Below are positions 23,854 through 36,213 of a stretch of 64,000 nt of DNA, piece by piece. This DNA comes from Cyanoderma ruficeps (Eukaryota > Chordata > Aves > Passeriformes > Timaliidae). Positions within the stretch are counted from its first letter, which is position 1; every line of letters begins with the position of its first letter. The position numbers and the translations under genes were made by a program. The notes under the pieces were generated by a model, which was not told where the DNA came from, made no database searches, and was given only the letters and a program-made list of their open reading frames with translations. The stretch lies in NCBI GenBank assembly GCA_008694505.1, contig VZDJ01007747.1, forward strand, positions 36,207,978-36,271,977, in the 5' to 3' direction.

Positions 23854-25721
23854 CCGTGACACAGTGCAAAATGTGCTGCATTTGCTGTGGCTGGCCCTCT
23901 TAACCTGTCAGCATAATTTATGGGAACACTTCCCAACACCTTCTGCTGCTAATGGTCTCTCAAAGTCCTGCAGAAAAGGCTAGTTCTGCCTCCTCATTTT
24001 GAGCCGTGATGGTGGCACTATTTGTCTCTTTTCTGGATCTATTTTGGATTTATGTCTGGCTAAGGGTTTGAAAGAGCTGGTATTAAAGCAGAAACATCTG
24101 CTGGGGCTTTATGTGCTGCTGGCTTGCCAAGTTCAGCAGCAGGCCAAACTACAGCTGATGGGCTCAGCCCTCCACAGGTGTCCCTGCAGTTACAGGAGCG
24201 TGACTGTACGGGAAATTGAGCTGTTGAAAGCTCTAAAGAAAATAAATAAATAATTAAGTAAAACCCCTTCAGCAACTGTAGAGGGCTGTTAGGAGATCAT
24301 GGTAGGGGTCATTAGCAAATAACAGAAACAAATCCTGCTGGAATGGTTGTGGGTATCTGAATCCCCTGGTGTCCCTGGTGGCTGCAGCACCCTGAGATGT
24401 GCCTCCTCCCATTCCTACCTGCAGGCTTCCCATCGTGTTCTGCACGCTGCCAGCTCAGGCAGCACAGACACACAGTGATTTTAAATGCTGTTAGGAAAAC
24501 CTGATTTTGTTTAACTATCTTAATATTTTCGCGATTCAGACACATCATGGCAATCTTGTTTGTGGGCAGACATGGGTGAGGCAGATGATTGTTTTGACAT
24601 GGACTGTTTTTGCAGGAGAGGAATTCAAAACAATGCTTTAAAATTCCTTGTAAAGGTTTTGTTCTGATGCAAGTGTAGTAACTTGAAATAATCACTCCTT
24701 TGACACTGGCGACATGGGAACTGACATCTTGGATGAACTTGAGCTGCATCTGAGCACTGCCCAGCCTCCATCCCGGATGTGTACTTGCAGTTTCAGAGAA
24801 GCATGCCAGAAAACTCACAACAGCAAACAGTGGGTCTCTGATATATTTCCAGAGTCTATTTGTCTGTATTTACTTATTGTTTAGGATTTTTATGGTTTTT
24901 TAAAATGTCCAGTTACTCCCATAGTTTTGCAAAGCATTTAGCTTCAGTTGTGGAGTACCACAGTCAAATTACTGACAAAACATTGACTTTATTTACCTTT
25001 TTATAAAGGGCTACACCTGGCCATAAAGTTAATTTTCCTTCTCACCTCCCCCACAGCGATCATAAAATGGAGGTCAACACTTCAGCAGCAAAAGCTAAAA
25101 CTGCTACAACTGGAGTTAAAGAAGAGTTCTACTTACTGAGGAATGAGTAGAAGACTGTTATAGTTGGCAGAGCCCATTGCTAGAGGAATAGATAATTGCA
25201 TGTGAATGTGCATATGCAATTTGTTAAATTATTATCAGTTCTTTTTTTTTAGTTTTGTAAATGTTCCTATTCCAACCAGTTCTATCCAGTGATTACAAGA
25301 AAATTTGCTGTTCTGGTCAGAAAGCACAAGGCCAAATTCTGTCATATATCCCAACATGTTTCTTGCCTTCCAAGAAGCTGCCTGACTGAGAATAAAGTTG
25401 TTTCAGAAATTTTTCAGCTGTGTTTAGTGGTTTAAATAAAAATCCTGGGCTGTGGGAAATGCCTAGCATTTTTCCATGGTGGAAAATTTTAATGTTCCTT
25501 GAAACCTCAAGAAAATATTCTTGAACCGTCTCCTTTCCCCAAAGAACACAAGTATGTGAGATAAGAAATAATTCCTTTGTAATTACTCATTTCCCCTCAC
25601 AACACTCATAAAAGAGAAATCATACTGGAAGTGACATATATTATGTTTCCATTTCTGGCAATGTAGTTAGTAAGCATAATTTTGGAAAATTGCATTTTAG
25701 CAACAAAGACTTCTTTTTCCT
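23854..25721. other. Non-coding stretch
   Basis: No exon or repeat family was recognised. A short AATA repeat occurs at 24240-24252. A minus-strand frame at 24312-24818 is open for 168 codons but has no domain, no biased composition and no splice or start context, so it is treated as chance. Confidence 0.5.
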
Positions 25722-25796
25722 AAACTAAAAACAAAACAAAAAAACCCCAAAAAACCAAAAACAACCAACCAAACAAAAAATACCCCACCAAAACTA
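25722..25796. repeat. A/C-rich low-complexity tract
   Basis: The plus strand is nearly all A and C (AAAACAAAAC, CCAACC and similar words), the same type of tract as at 20527-20600. Confidence 0.7.
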
Positions 25797-25874
25797 GACC
25801 CAACTTTTTTTTTCCAAAGATGATTGTCTAAATAGGTGAAAGGAGGTATTAATTTGTTTTGTAGGTAGTAATTG

Positions 25875-25907
25875 AATAGTTTTTTAAATAGTTAATTAAA
25901 TAGTTAA
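25875..25907. repeat. AT-rich minisatellite of about three units
   Basis: AATAGTT occurs three times in 33 bases, separated by TTTTA- or AATTA-like spacers. This is a short tandem array without further interest. Confidence 0.6.
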
Positions 25908-28900
25908 GTCACTCAAAAGAAAACCTTCCAAATGCTCCATGATGCACTCTATTCCTTGCTGAGACCTACTAATGCAGTGCTGGACTTGCAGCTGCTGAAA
26001 CTGAATCTACACAGGGCTGTTTCTTGGGATAAATGCTTGTATATGAACTGTTAGTTACACAATACATTGAATTCAGTGAAGAAAGTGTGGTAAGAAATTA
26101 ATCTTTCCCTATTTCCTACAATACCATTCTTGTTTTCTACTTCCTCGCGTAGGTCACTGGAACTGTTTGTGGGGAGGGATTGTAAACAGCCTTACTGAAA
26201 TGATCCAAAGGCAAGACTTCAAAACTGCTAATTTGACAGTGAATTATTTCAATAAGTTTGTTTTTAACAGGAACAAATGACTGGGGTTGAATGACTGGGG
26301 GGGAAGTTTTAATTTGCCCCCAAGCACCTTGAGGTACCCCTGTGCCCCTTGAGGGCAGCGTGGTCCAGCATATGCCCGAGTTCTTCCATGGCTGCAAAGC
26401 TAAGGAAGAAATAACCCAGAGCTGTTACTTTATGCAAAAGTAAGACATAACCCTGTCTTGCTGGTGGTGTCTTGTCTGCTTTGTCACTGTGACACTGCTT
26501 GTTTCATGGTTGAGTGGATTCATCACAAGTATCTGTGTACTGCAAGCGTGGCTACAGGCTGTACCTTCCAAGACATACTGTCAGCAAGTGCTGTGTGTTG
26601 CTGATGGAATTAAAGCACCAAGGCAGTAGTTTCAGAATAGGTGTCTAACCTAAATTAGCACTTTCTGAGAGGAAAGGAGATGGCTGCAGCTAATAGAAGC
26701 TAATGTGATGTTTTGTCAGCCTGTAGAATATAAAAGCTAATTGTTGGAGCTGTGCAGCAAAGTAATGAGGAGCTTGAAAATGTAACTGATAAGCAAAGTG
26801 ATTATAGACTAATGAGCAGGATGTTTGTGGTATATTGAAGGACTAATGAAGGGCTGCAAAAGATAACTGCGACAGTATACAGTGAGATATGCAGAGTAGG
26901 AATGTTTAAATACAGCACAGAAAGATTATGTAGTAGATACTAAAGACACAGTGCTGCTAACTATTGGAGTTTGAGCATGTTGTGTACATTGTGCAGATGA
27001 AGCAATTATCCAAAACCAGTACCTGATAAATGCATGACAGAAGATACTAGTAAGGGAAAAAAATGATACAGCAGGTAAATACATATTGTATAATTCACGT
27101 GTCTCCATCAAGTAACACCCCCATCTGTACAAAGAGCTCTATCACTGTCCGTGTTCTCTCATAAGAAAACCTGAATGGTTGTTGTACATGTGCGAAGCAT
27201 TGGGTCTAGACAGCTCTGAGACAAGATGGTTCCTGGAAAACATGGACTTTCAAACAGTTTCTTCAAGGGTAATTGCAACAGGTAGAAGATTGTAGCCTGG
27301 CATGCCAGTCTGGGTTGGTGCCCAGGTTGGTTAGCCCAGTCAGGCTTGGTACTGTGGGGTGTCAGAGGACACAGCTGTGTGCGTTGCAAAATAAGGTCAT
27401 GTCTTGTTCATCACTGTGACATTAGCAGCCAGAGTTCCTGAGTAAAGATCTGACTCCCTAAAGTCACCTGCCATGGTAATCCTGGCTTTTACTGTCGGCT
27501 ACAGAGGACTGGTTTTCCCTCCACTGTGGCCACTTGAATTGGATATGTTTAATACTTTGAATAAAAGCCTAGTTCTAGAATATGTGATGTTTATGATCCT
27601 CCTTGAGTCTTCACTTGATGCAAATGAAGTATTTTGGTTTTTTTTTTTTCTTTCTGTAGAATTTTTTAGGTCAGCAAATTACAATCAAATATATATGGAC
27701 ATTAATACCTGTAATTATTGGAAGGAGTCTCTATAACTGTATAAATGCAAAGTTGCACCATGTCCTGGACACAGCAGAGCATTACAGAACAGGTCACTTC
27801 AACTAAAGAGGCAGTTGGGATTACCAACTCAAAAATATCTGTTATCAGATATGTGATCAATATATGATATCAATAATTGATAAATGAAAACGGGACATGT
27901 TAATCTCTAGTGTTTTTGGGAAAAGAAGGTAATCCCTCTACTGCCTAAATAAGAAGTTGCTGAAATATTTATATGTTACCTCTTGCCTAGACCACTGAGT
28001 CTTTAGTGTGAAACTGGATTAAGGAAGAAGCATTTCCGTGTTTTCGGTTTTGGGAGGAAAAATGTGTGATTTCCAAAAGGCTCAATTTTCTGGAAAGTAG
28101 AGAAAGAGGTATTTCCAAAAAGTACTCCAACAAAGCTGACAACTGATTAATAATCTGTTAGTTGGATTGCTGGGTGTTAATTGGATTGCTAGGGGTCCTA
28201 CTCTTCCACAGCCTTTGAAGAAACTTTCATCTGCATGAATTCCTCAATATATGAGTTGGCTGTTGGAATCCAATGTTCAATGTGTTCGTACTCTGAAGAA
28301 AGGCTTTGGGGTTTTGGAGGTTTTTGGTTCTGTTTGAAAGGATTTTATGAGACTAAACAAAGCCTCTGCAATTCCCACACTGGACATGTAAAAGTCCTTG
28401 AAGGCTTCTGTTTAAGTGAAGATGATGAGTTATTTTTCCACTTGGTTAATGATGTTCCTCTGGTTTCTTCCCTTTCAGTAGGTTTGTCCTGGTATTTGTT
28501 GTTGGAACATCCCATATATTTGTTTTAGATACTCCATCAGCTAGTTCTTCATTACTCTGCTGTAGTTATCTATTTTCCTTGCAGACGTGTGAGGTATAGT
28601 TGACTGTGTTGTCTCTGTTATTTAGGTGAGGGGCCAGAGCCCAAAGGAAATCCTACTGTTAGATGTAAGTCTGTCACAGAGCAAGAACCTAAAATAATTT
28701 CTCCTGCATTTTAAAGTTTGTGCTGTAAATCTTGGACTGTTCTGCTGACTGAAAGGGGGGGGAAGGTGGGAAGACAACATTTGCAATAGAGTCTGGAAAA
28801 AATTAAGTGGGAGGCAAAGTGAGTTTTATCTACAGATCCACTCTTCCCTGATTCTCTAATGTGCATCTCAATTGAATCTTTTTCTTTTTTTAAACAATTT

Positions 28901-29779
28901 ACCAATTATCTAAACCAGCAGATCTTTTGTATTCTTTTCTTTCAAAGATTTTTTTTTTGTTTCATCAGTTAAGTAATCCATGAGTTGGATTCTTCATTGT
29001 TGTCTTCCAGGGTTTAAGTTAATGAAGCTTGAAAAATATGACACATTTGACTAGAATGGATCTTGAGTTAGTCTTCAAGAAGAAAAAGTAGAGGAAATCT
29101 GATGAACATGTGTGTTAAATGTTCCAACCATTCTCTTTCTATTGCCTCTTCAATTCATTAAAAAAAAAAGGAAAGCTTTTTTTTTTCAGTTGATGTATTC
29201 TTTGAGTATTAAATTTGATTTGGGAATGCAGTTTTCATCTCTAAGAATCTTCATTAACATCTTGCTATATTATTTTTAATTTTTTGTTCATATTCTTAAA
29301 TATCTACTTGTAAATATAACCTGGAAAAGCAACTAACGATGAGCAATGTTGAATCATAGGTGTGAGTCACCAGGGGAGAGGTGTATAATGATACTGAAGT
29401 TTAGAAAAGCAAACATTTGTTTCATGTCTCTTTTGCTAAATTCTGCTAAATTTCGTCTTCTTTCTCAACATTTCTGTTGGAAGATATCCAGGTCCAGTGT
29501 TTAGATACATTTCCAAATTATGTTAGACATTTATTTTAGCTCAAATCTAAAACAGTTACGTTTTTGAGGATGAGTCCCAAATTTACACAGAGCTTAGGGG
29601 CTTTGGGAGTTTTATTTCATCAGGGTACATTTCTCTACCACTTGGAAGTTTTCCCAAGTATTTTTTTGTGATCACAATATTAAGCTAAAAAGACCTAATT
29701 ATGTCTCTACTGTGATATCATTGTATGATTTTGAGGACTCTTATCTGAACATGCTGTTTTTGCAGTAAGAACAGACTTT
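25908..29779. other. Non-coding stretch
   Basis: About 3.9 kb. Frames at 26137-26397, 26926-27389, 27473-27736 and 28235-28528 have no recognisable domain. The segment 26640-26880 is non-repetitive, rich in CTAAT/AGCTAAT words and CpG-poor, a texture seen in conserved non-coding DNA, but this is weak evidence. An imperfect 18-bp tandem duplication lies at 28157-28194. Confidence 0.45.
28157..28194. repeat. Imperfect tandem duplication, about 18 bp
   Basis: GTTAGTTGGATTGCTGGG is followed almost at once by GTTAATTGGATTGCTAGG. The two copies differ at two positions. A small slippage-type duplication. Confidence 0.75.
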
Positions 29780-29850
29780 TTCTGTAAAGAAAAATAAAAA
29801 CGAAAAAAGAAAGAAAAAAAAAAGAAAAGAAGAAAAANAAAAAAGAAAAG
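29780..29850. repeat. A/G-rich tract with one ambiguous base
   Basis: The plus strand consists of A runs broken by single G residues, with an N at 29838. No poly-A-tailed retrocopy is recognisable upstream, so this is best called low-complexity sequence. The N probably marks an unresolved homopolymer length. Confidence 0.65.
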
Positions 29851-32800
29851 TAGCACAGTTTTCAGCAGAAATCTGTACATTACTTCCAAAGGAGTTCCTA
29901 CCCAGCCACAAGCTGTCAGGCTCAGGTTGTGTGATGTCTGTATCAGTGTGTGGGTAATCATGTTGTCCCACCACCCAGTGGTTCTATCACCTGAGTACTG
30001 GAAGATGTGTTTCCTGTGAATCCTCCACTGAGTTTTGCTCAATGAAGAAACATCCTTGTAATCTGTAGCCTGGGGTGCACAGGTGGATACACAGCAGGAG
30101 AAAGCAGCCTGTGTATAGATTTTTGTTTCCCCTGCAATGTCTCACGTTAAGCCAAAATTCAAATTAACTGTATCTAGATCACCTAGAACAGCAGGTCAGA
30201 CCCTTCTTTACAAAGGTAGTCTGTACACTTCTTGCTCGGGTCTATGGAGTACTGCTGTTGTGCTGCCACTTCAAATAAACCACGGTACAGGAGGAAGTTT
30301 TACTCATCAGGCACATGTGTATCTTCTTTCCATTATAACTTGAAATATCTTTTCATGATCTTTTAGGGAGGAAAGAGATTATGTTTATCCCGATAAAAAC
30401 AGATAACTCATGTGGGGTTTTCCCACCTCCTTAACACTCTTGACACAGCATGAGTTTGGTTCCTAACAGGAAAAAAAAAATCTTACTAAGACTGGAAAAC
30501 TGTAAAGGGCTCCTCTTCTCCTTAATTTTGTACAATGTACATTTTGAAACATATATTGAAATAGGCGTGCACCATGATCATAGAATTCATCCTCCCCAAA
30601 CCTGTCTGTAGCTCAGTAGTGGAATTAAAGGATATTCTGTTCTAGCTGCATGCTGCAAAGTGTTAGTTCTTTATATATGCAGAGTCAGGAACTTGGATGT
30701 CCTATCTTAAGTGAAAAAGTCGAGGTGACCTGTTTCTCTGGACTACAGTAGATTTGGAAAATCAATTATTTTGCACAGTGCCTCCCTTGAACGATGTCCT
30801 TGAACTATGTCCTGTTGTGCATGAATAGCTGACATTCCTGGGCTCTCTCAAATCTGGGCTATAGTAAAAAGGATTTGGAAATAAGAATACATTTCTCCAT
30901 AGATCCACAGATGATCTTCCAATCATGGTCTTCCTGCTTAGGCATGGTGTACTTTTTGGGAGATACAGTTGCCTATTTTCTCAGGCTGGAACTGGATTTT
31001 TTATCTTTTTTTTCCCCCTTGAGATTGCTTATTTTTACTTGAAAAAAAAAAGAAAAAGAAAAAGATTTTTGACTGTATAGTTTTTTTTACATTTGTCTGA
31101 AAATACCATAGTTATTTTAGTGCTATCTTCTTGTTAAAACCTGGTTCTTTTTTTACAGTACTTTCTATAAGTCATGAGAATTAGAAGGGAAAGTTTTGAA
31201 GTGGAACTTTTTATCTTGGAACTTACTTATCTTTTTGGGCTTCCTGCCTGTACTCTTTTCACACATTGACAGAGTTGCTGTGCTGTCCCTCGCACTGTGT
31301 CACTCTCCAGTGGTCCCATTGTACTAATCCTAGAACTGCCTCTCCAAAGTAAATTGAATCATCTTTAAGGTTCAGAGAATTATTTCAGGATGTCATTACT
31401 GGGCTAGCCACCGACCTGATATCCTTTCCTCAAAGAAAATAGTCTAGGTTATATTTCCATCATACATACTTGTTCTGCATGGTTTCATTACATCTGTCTG
31501 AAGTTGGTATTTTAAGTCTTTGCCTTAATTTCTTTCTGTCAAATACCACCAGCAAATTAGGTGTAGCACTGTCCATCCTATTCCCTTTAGAATTTTAATT
31601 AGTTCTGTGCTGAACACCCAGTTCTACCCTGCAGTTGTATGTGTTTGATATCTACATATTTATTTGTCAAAATTAACTTGCTATGATTCAGTTAATTCTC
31701 TAATGCATTGCTGTATATCTGCAAAGAAAGCAACATTGTGTGGGGGGGGAAAGCCCAGATCAAATCTATTCAGATAATGCTTGCTATAAATAGGTTAAAC
31801 TCTCAGCTTTTAGGCTGTGAGGATGTTCTGAGTGTCAGAATAGTTGGGTTTTTTAACTGGTGGAGAAGGAAGAAAAACAAGGTAAACATGAACCTTTCTT
31901 GGTGTTCCTTAGGACCTGTTTCAGACATATCACTGTCTGCCCACTGTGCTTTGTGATGCCAAAAACATAGAAAGCTGCTCCGTGACAGCAGCTGAAAGTT
32001 TCTGTATCTTGTGGAAATCTGGATTGATGAAAGCACAGGAGGTGTCTCTGGCTTCATACAACATGCCCTCCGACTTCAGTGACATTCTGGGTGACACTGG
32101 GACATAGAGGGATGCTCATGGCAGCCTTCTGTGGACACCAGCCCTTCAGGGAATAACCCGCCTCACGTGGCTTTGAGGAGCCTTCAGGCAGTGAGCCACT
32201 TCTCAACGTGTACACACTCAGCCAGGGATTTGGTTTTTCACTGTTCTCTCCCGTTGTACTCAGTCATGTTCCTGCAAACTGCAGCAGTGACTGCCCTGGG
32301 TGAGGAGCATGAGGCAGCAGAGCCTGCTGGAGAACTGTGAACATGGCAGAAAGGGGCTGTGGGGCAGGAAGCACTGCACAGCCAGTGCAGTGTCACGCTG
32401 GGAGGGACAGTCTTGTCTTGGTTCTCTTGGACATGGGAGCTTTTGAATGCTCCCAGTTTGAATGATGAATTGTTCCTGAGCAGGGTACCTTCAGCCCTAT
32501 TTCTTATTCCAGGGAGAGAAAAGGGTGTATAGAGTGGAAGTTCTCACACCTCCTCTCTGTGCTAGGGAGGTGCTTCTTGGTGAACAAGGGACAAGGGACA
32601 AGTGCCTTAAATGTGTCTGAGTCCCTTTCCAAATGCAAAATGAATAACTGTAAATATGGAGAGGACATATTGTACAATTTGATCCTAAACAGAACAAGCA
32701 AGGTTTCATCCAAAGTGATTTAAATTTGGATGCAACTTGCTTTGAATTTCATTAACTTTTCCTTATACTAACATTTTACTTGTCTGATCTTTTCATAATT

Positions 32801-33036
32801 GACATTGGCAGTACAATTGCAGAGCATGGATGCCATTTTTCACTGCTGACTCTTCAGAAACATGGAACAAACTCTGCAGAGTGTCCATACTTGAAATACT
32901 CATGGACATGTGTCGGTGACATACTGATGGTCAAATACTGAATTTCATTTTTTTAATTCAAAATCTAGTGGTCCTCTGAAAAAGAGCTGGAGGAGTGGAT
33001 GGAATGACTTTATCCAGTACTAATTCTGCTAGAGGT
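29851..33036. other. Non-coding stretch
   Basis: About 3.2 kb with short A/G-rich tracts (for example 31040-31070) and a run of eight G near 31742. No repeat family or exon was recognised. Frames at 31708-32057 and 32497-32713 overlap on both strands or in neighbouring frames. If the candidate exon at 33037-33214 is real, its 3' UTR would lie in the right part of this stretch; I saw no polyadenylation signal in the first few hundred bases. Confidence 0.45.
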
Positions 33037-33214
33037 CTAATGTGAGTCTTTCAGATCTTGGGCCAAATTCTTCTCTTGTGCAACAGCAAGCTCTGAAGTC
33101 AACTCTTCTTTTTTCTGCGTAGCCGAGGAGGTGCTGTTAGTACTTGCCAATGAGCCTGTGCTCTTCAAAACTCTTTTTTTCCACCTTGTGGGTGGTGATG
33201 GAAGGCTTCTGTCA
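33037..33214 (-). CDS. Candidate terminal exon of an unrecognised gene
   Basis: On the minus strand a T-rich tract and CTGTGCAG, a good 3' splice site, end at 33215. From 33214 an open frame of about 58 codons runs to a TAG at 33037-33039. It includes RSLPSPPTRWKKRVLKSTGS and ends in QDLKDSH. The composition is hydrophilic (Ser, Thr, Lys and Glu rich) and looks more like a real cytoplasmic tail than most frames here. The exon would start with the third base of a codon. I do not recognise the protein. Against it, frames of 60 codons are common by chance in this window, no partner exon was identified, and no nearby polyadenylation signal was seen. Confidence 0.3.
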
Positions 33215-35886
33215 CTGCACAGAAAAAAATAAAGTAGCACTGCAGAGAACTTCAAAGTACAGACAGAACTAACCAGTTTTTTTCAAACGTAGAACCTAGT
33301 TTTCTTAATATTAGCAGATTTATTTTGGTAGCTAATGAGCACTGACAATTGCAAAAGGATGGCAGAGAAGCATTGAAAATGGACAGTTGGTGCACAGAGG
33401 GGTTTTCTTTGCAGAGTTTCAATGCTGAAGCCTTTAGAAGAGAGCACTTACAGATGTTTGGTTTCTTTCAGGTCTTCAGATTTTGGGACATTATACACAA
33501 AGTTGAATCTGCAGCCTGGGATTGCCACTGTTATTGACAATTTCTACATTTGTTCCACCAACAAAAAGAAGGTATGTGGCAAAAAACCATTTTTGTAGTG
33601 CAGGTGAGATTCTGCAACTATGTGAAGTGTGTTTTGCAGGTTTTCAAAATACAGAAAACTGATTTTCATGATGGTGCAGATCACCTTTGATGCATTTGGA
33701 ACATACAGAAGCGGGATATTTATTGTTCCCTAGTACAGACAGAAAAGAAATACCTCGCTGGACACGGAAACCTTACGAGGTCATTGACTCATATGACTCC
33801 TGGAGATCAAACTTTCTTAGTGTTTTCCATGCAAATGAAAAAGGAAATTCTGTAGGTTTTCACACATCCCAATGGATTCTGGGACTAACATTCAAACTCT
33901 TCATCCTTTATACACAAAGTTCTTTGCATATTCCTTAATATAAAGTGTAGGGCTTGGGCAGGCTGTCATTTATAATGATGTTTATCCCATGTCGAACCTT
34001 AATTAAATAAATTTTGAAAACCTCTCTCCTTGAAGCTTTCTTAAGAAATGTTCCTGCATAATTACTAAAAAGCAAAATGCTTTTCTTGGAACCTAGGAAG
34101 GTTAAGTGGACTTTATAAGCGAGAGTGAAATTGACCCAGTGTATTTACGATGGATGTTAGATTAGAAACAACAGGAAGAATGATTATGAGAGAAAAAAAA
34201 CACATTAAAAGCTCTTCTGTGTCTTCAAAGTGCCTGTGATTTAAATGGCAAAAATTTTGAAGTACAGTGTGAAACACGAGCACAGTAGATCTTTCATGAA
34301 ATAAGAATTTTCTCTTGATAAGGGACTTTTAATTCCAGTGCAATACAGAAACACTGATTTCAGGTAGAAGCCACTGATTGGAAGAACAATGTTTGTTGTG
34401 TTTGTCTGTCTGTTTTGCTTAGTCAAAAGTCTGTGGAAGTCAGTGAGGCTGCCTTGATGATTAAGTACTTATTATATTTCTCTTGAAATTGTCACTGGAA
34501 TTTTGTGCCCAAGCTGTGCTATGTCTGAGCTTGGTAATACATTTTTTATTATTTTTTTTGTTTCTTGAAGTGGAACCGCCAACAAACATGAAGTTTCTTC
34601 AGACTGTGTATCTCAGATATACGAACTACTGGTGGTTTCAAGTCCAAAAGAACAAAACCAAAAATTTTACCCCTCTCAGTTTCTGGAATAAAAGCTAGAA
34701 CGATGAAATGGATGACAGCCCCATGGAGGATCTTTCCCAGCTCAATCAGCTACAATATCGAAGCCTGCCCAAGCACAAGGGTTCAGTGACAATATGGTTG
34801 TGCCACTTGTGTGAAAAAATAAACAGCAGTAAGATCCCTGCTAAATTTCAAGTCTGAATGGCACACCAGTGTTCACAAGAACACTATATTCTACTAAATT
34901 CATAAGTTGAAGTTCTTAGAGATACAAACTCTGCTTAATAAATTATGATATTAAAATTATGATATTGAAATCCATCTGATACAGTAAGTCCCTTTGAGTC
35001 AATACAAATATGCTATTTTTATGTGGATATTTGCTTCTACGAAGATGCATTTTATTGGTATACAAACAACAAAAACAGCAGAACAAAAAGGATTTCTAGC
35101 ACCTTTAAATGATGCCAGAGGGAGATATATTAATACATGCAAATATACATACATGCATATGTGGTAGAAAAATGATGAAAGCCGTGGGGTTTAGCTGTAG
35201 CCAATGGCTTCAGGCTGTTCTTGGAGGTTTCGCAGTCACATGTGGAAGGTACGAGGGAAGTCTTCACATTGTAAGAGCTTTGTCTGTTGTAATAGGAAAT
35301 TTTAGGTGCTGGACCTTTGATTAGGGCACTAAGACTAAGTTGATCTCACACAAGTTATTTGGGATGATGGAGGAACCTGTCTCCCTGAAAATTTCAGCAA
35401 AGTTGCACTGTGGTGTAATAGAATATTTAGAATACTGACTCCCTTTTCTAAGCTGAGCAGAAGTCTCAGGGTTTCACTTGTTCTTGATGTTACTTCAGAT
35501 CACTACGGGGTGAGTTTTCTTCAGCCAGTTCACATCTTTTAAAATGTGCTGAAAATAGAAACTGGAGTGCTGACTGTGTCTACTGGAACTGAACACGCAC
35601 TTTAAATTTAAAGCATAAGTAGTCCCATGCTACCACTTAGCATTTAGTGACTGGGAAAATACATGAAAGCAAAGATAAAAGACATTTATAGGGATTTTTA
35701 ATACTTAACATATTAAAAAGTGTTCTATGATTTAATTTCATTTAGCCATTTTTGTCCTCATCTGTGGAAGAACAGATACTGCACATTTAAAGCTCATCAT
35801 TCCCACCTCAGTGTCATCAGAGCATTAACCACACCTGATTTAAGTTCTGTAGAATTAGGTACCTGGCGAAGCGCTCTCCATCTACC
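33215..35886. other. Non-coding stretch
   Basis: No repeat family was recognised. A plus-strand frame at 33687-33938 reads through a segment with a few CpGs near 33750-33780 but has no splice context. A 14-bp near-duplicate (AAATTATGATATT) lies near 34945-34970. Confidence 0.45.
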
Positions 35887-35912
35887 AAAAAAAAAAAAAA
35901 AAAAAATCNGAA

Positions 35913-35949
<37 letters not shown>

Positions 35950-35968
35950 AAAAAATTAAAAAAAAAAA
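35887..35968. repeat. Long poly-A tracts with an ambiguous base
   Basis: Twenty A residues (35887-35906), a short spacer with an N at 35909, thirty A residues (35917-35946), then A runs broken by a few T to 35968. This could be the tail of a retroposed sequence on the plus strand, but the sequence to the left was not recognised as any transcript or retrotransposon. The N and the lengths of the runs suggest uncertain sequencing. Confidence 0.75.
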
Positions 35969-36137
35969 ATCAAGGGAGAAATATGAGTATCTCCAGGCAG
36001 TTCATACTGTTAAAATCATACTTTTTTGTGATAATTCTGTGACAGTAAGGTTGAATTATCTTCTGGATGTCTCTGTAACTGACTTTGTGACTGTTGTGGG
36101 TCTGAACAGAATCAAACCGTGGCTTCCTACAAAGAGA

Positions 36138-36213
36138 TGGGTCATGGTTCAACCCCAGCTGGCAATTAAGTACCACACTGCTGTTGGCTCACTTCATCCA
36201 CCAGTTCCCCCAG
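36138..36213 (-). mobile_element. Fragment of an avian LTR
   Basis: The plus strand shows GGTCATGGTTCAACCCCAGC followed by a block equivalent to GGCAA-TTAAG-TACCACAC and a CTCACTTC-ATCCACC segment. It matches one edge of the LTR family seen at 1926-2505, in the same minus orientation. Only about 75 bp are recognisable, so it is either a truncated copy or one whose remainder has decayed. The plus-strand frame of 215 codons at 36039-36686 reads antisense through it. Confidence 0.7.

Noticed and set aside
23020..23983. Six reading frames of 260-301 codons on both strands
   Set aside because: They run through the 734-base N gap, so their length is an artefact. Only the minus-strand CR1 ORF2 C-terminus at 23020-23119 has real content.
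24312..24818. Minus-strand frame of 168 codons
   Set aside because: No domain, no splice or promoter context, and amino-acid composition typical of random frames.
25722..25796. Possible CRISPR-like or satellite array in the A/C-rich tracts
   Set aside because: No fixed repeat unit or spacer structure; simple low-complexity sequence in a vertebrate context.
27835..27852. ATATCTG/CAGATAT hairpin
   Set aside because: A 7-bp stem is expected many times by chance in this amount of AT-rich sequence.
33687..33938. Plus-strand frame with a protein-like stretch near 33740-33800
   Set aside because: Lacks clear splice sites and lies on the strand opposite the nearby candidate exon; kept only as a note.
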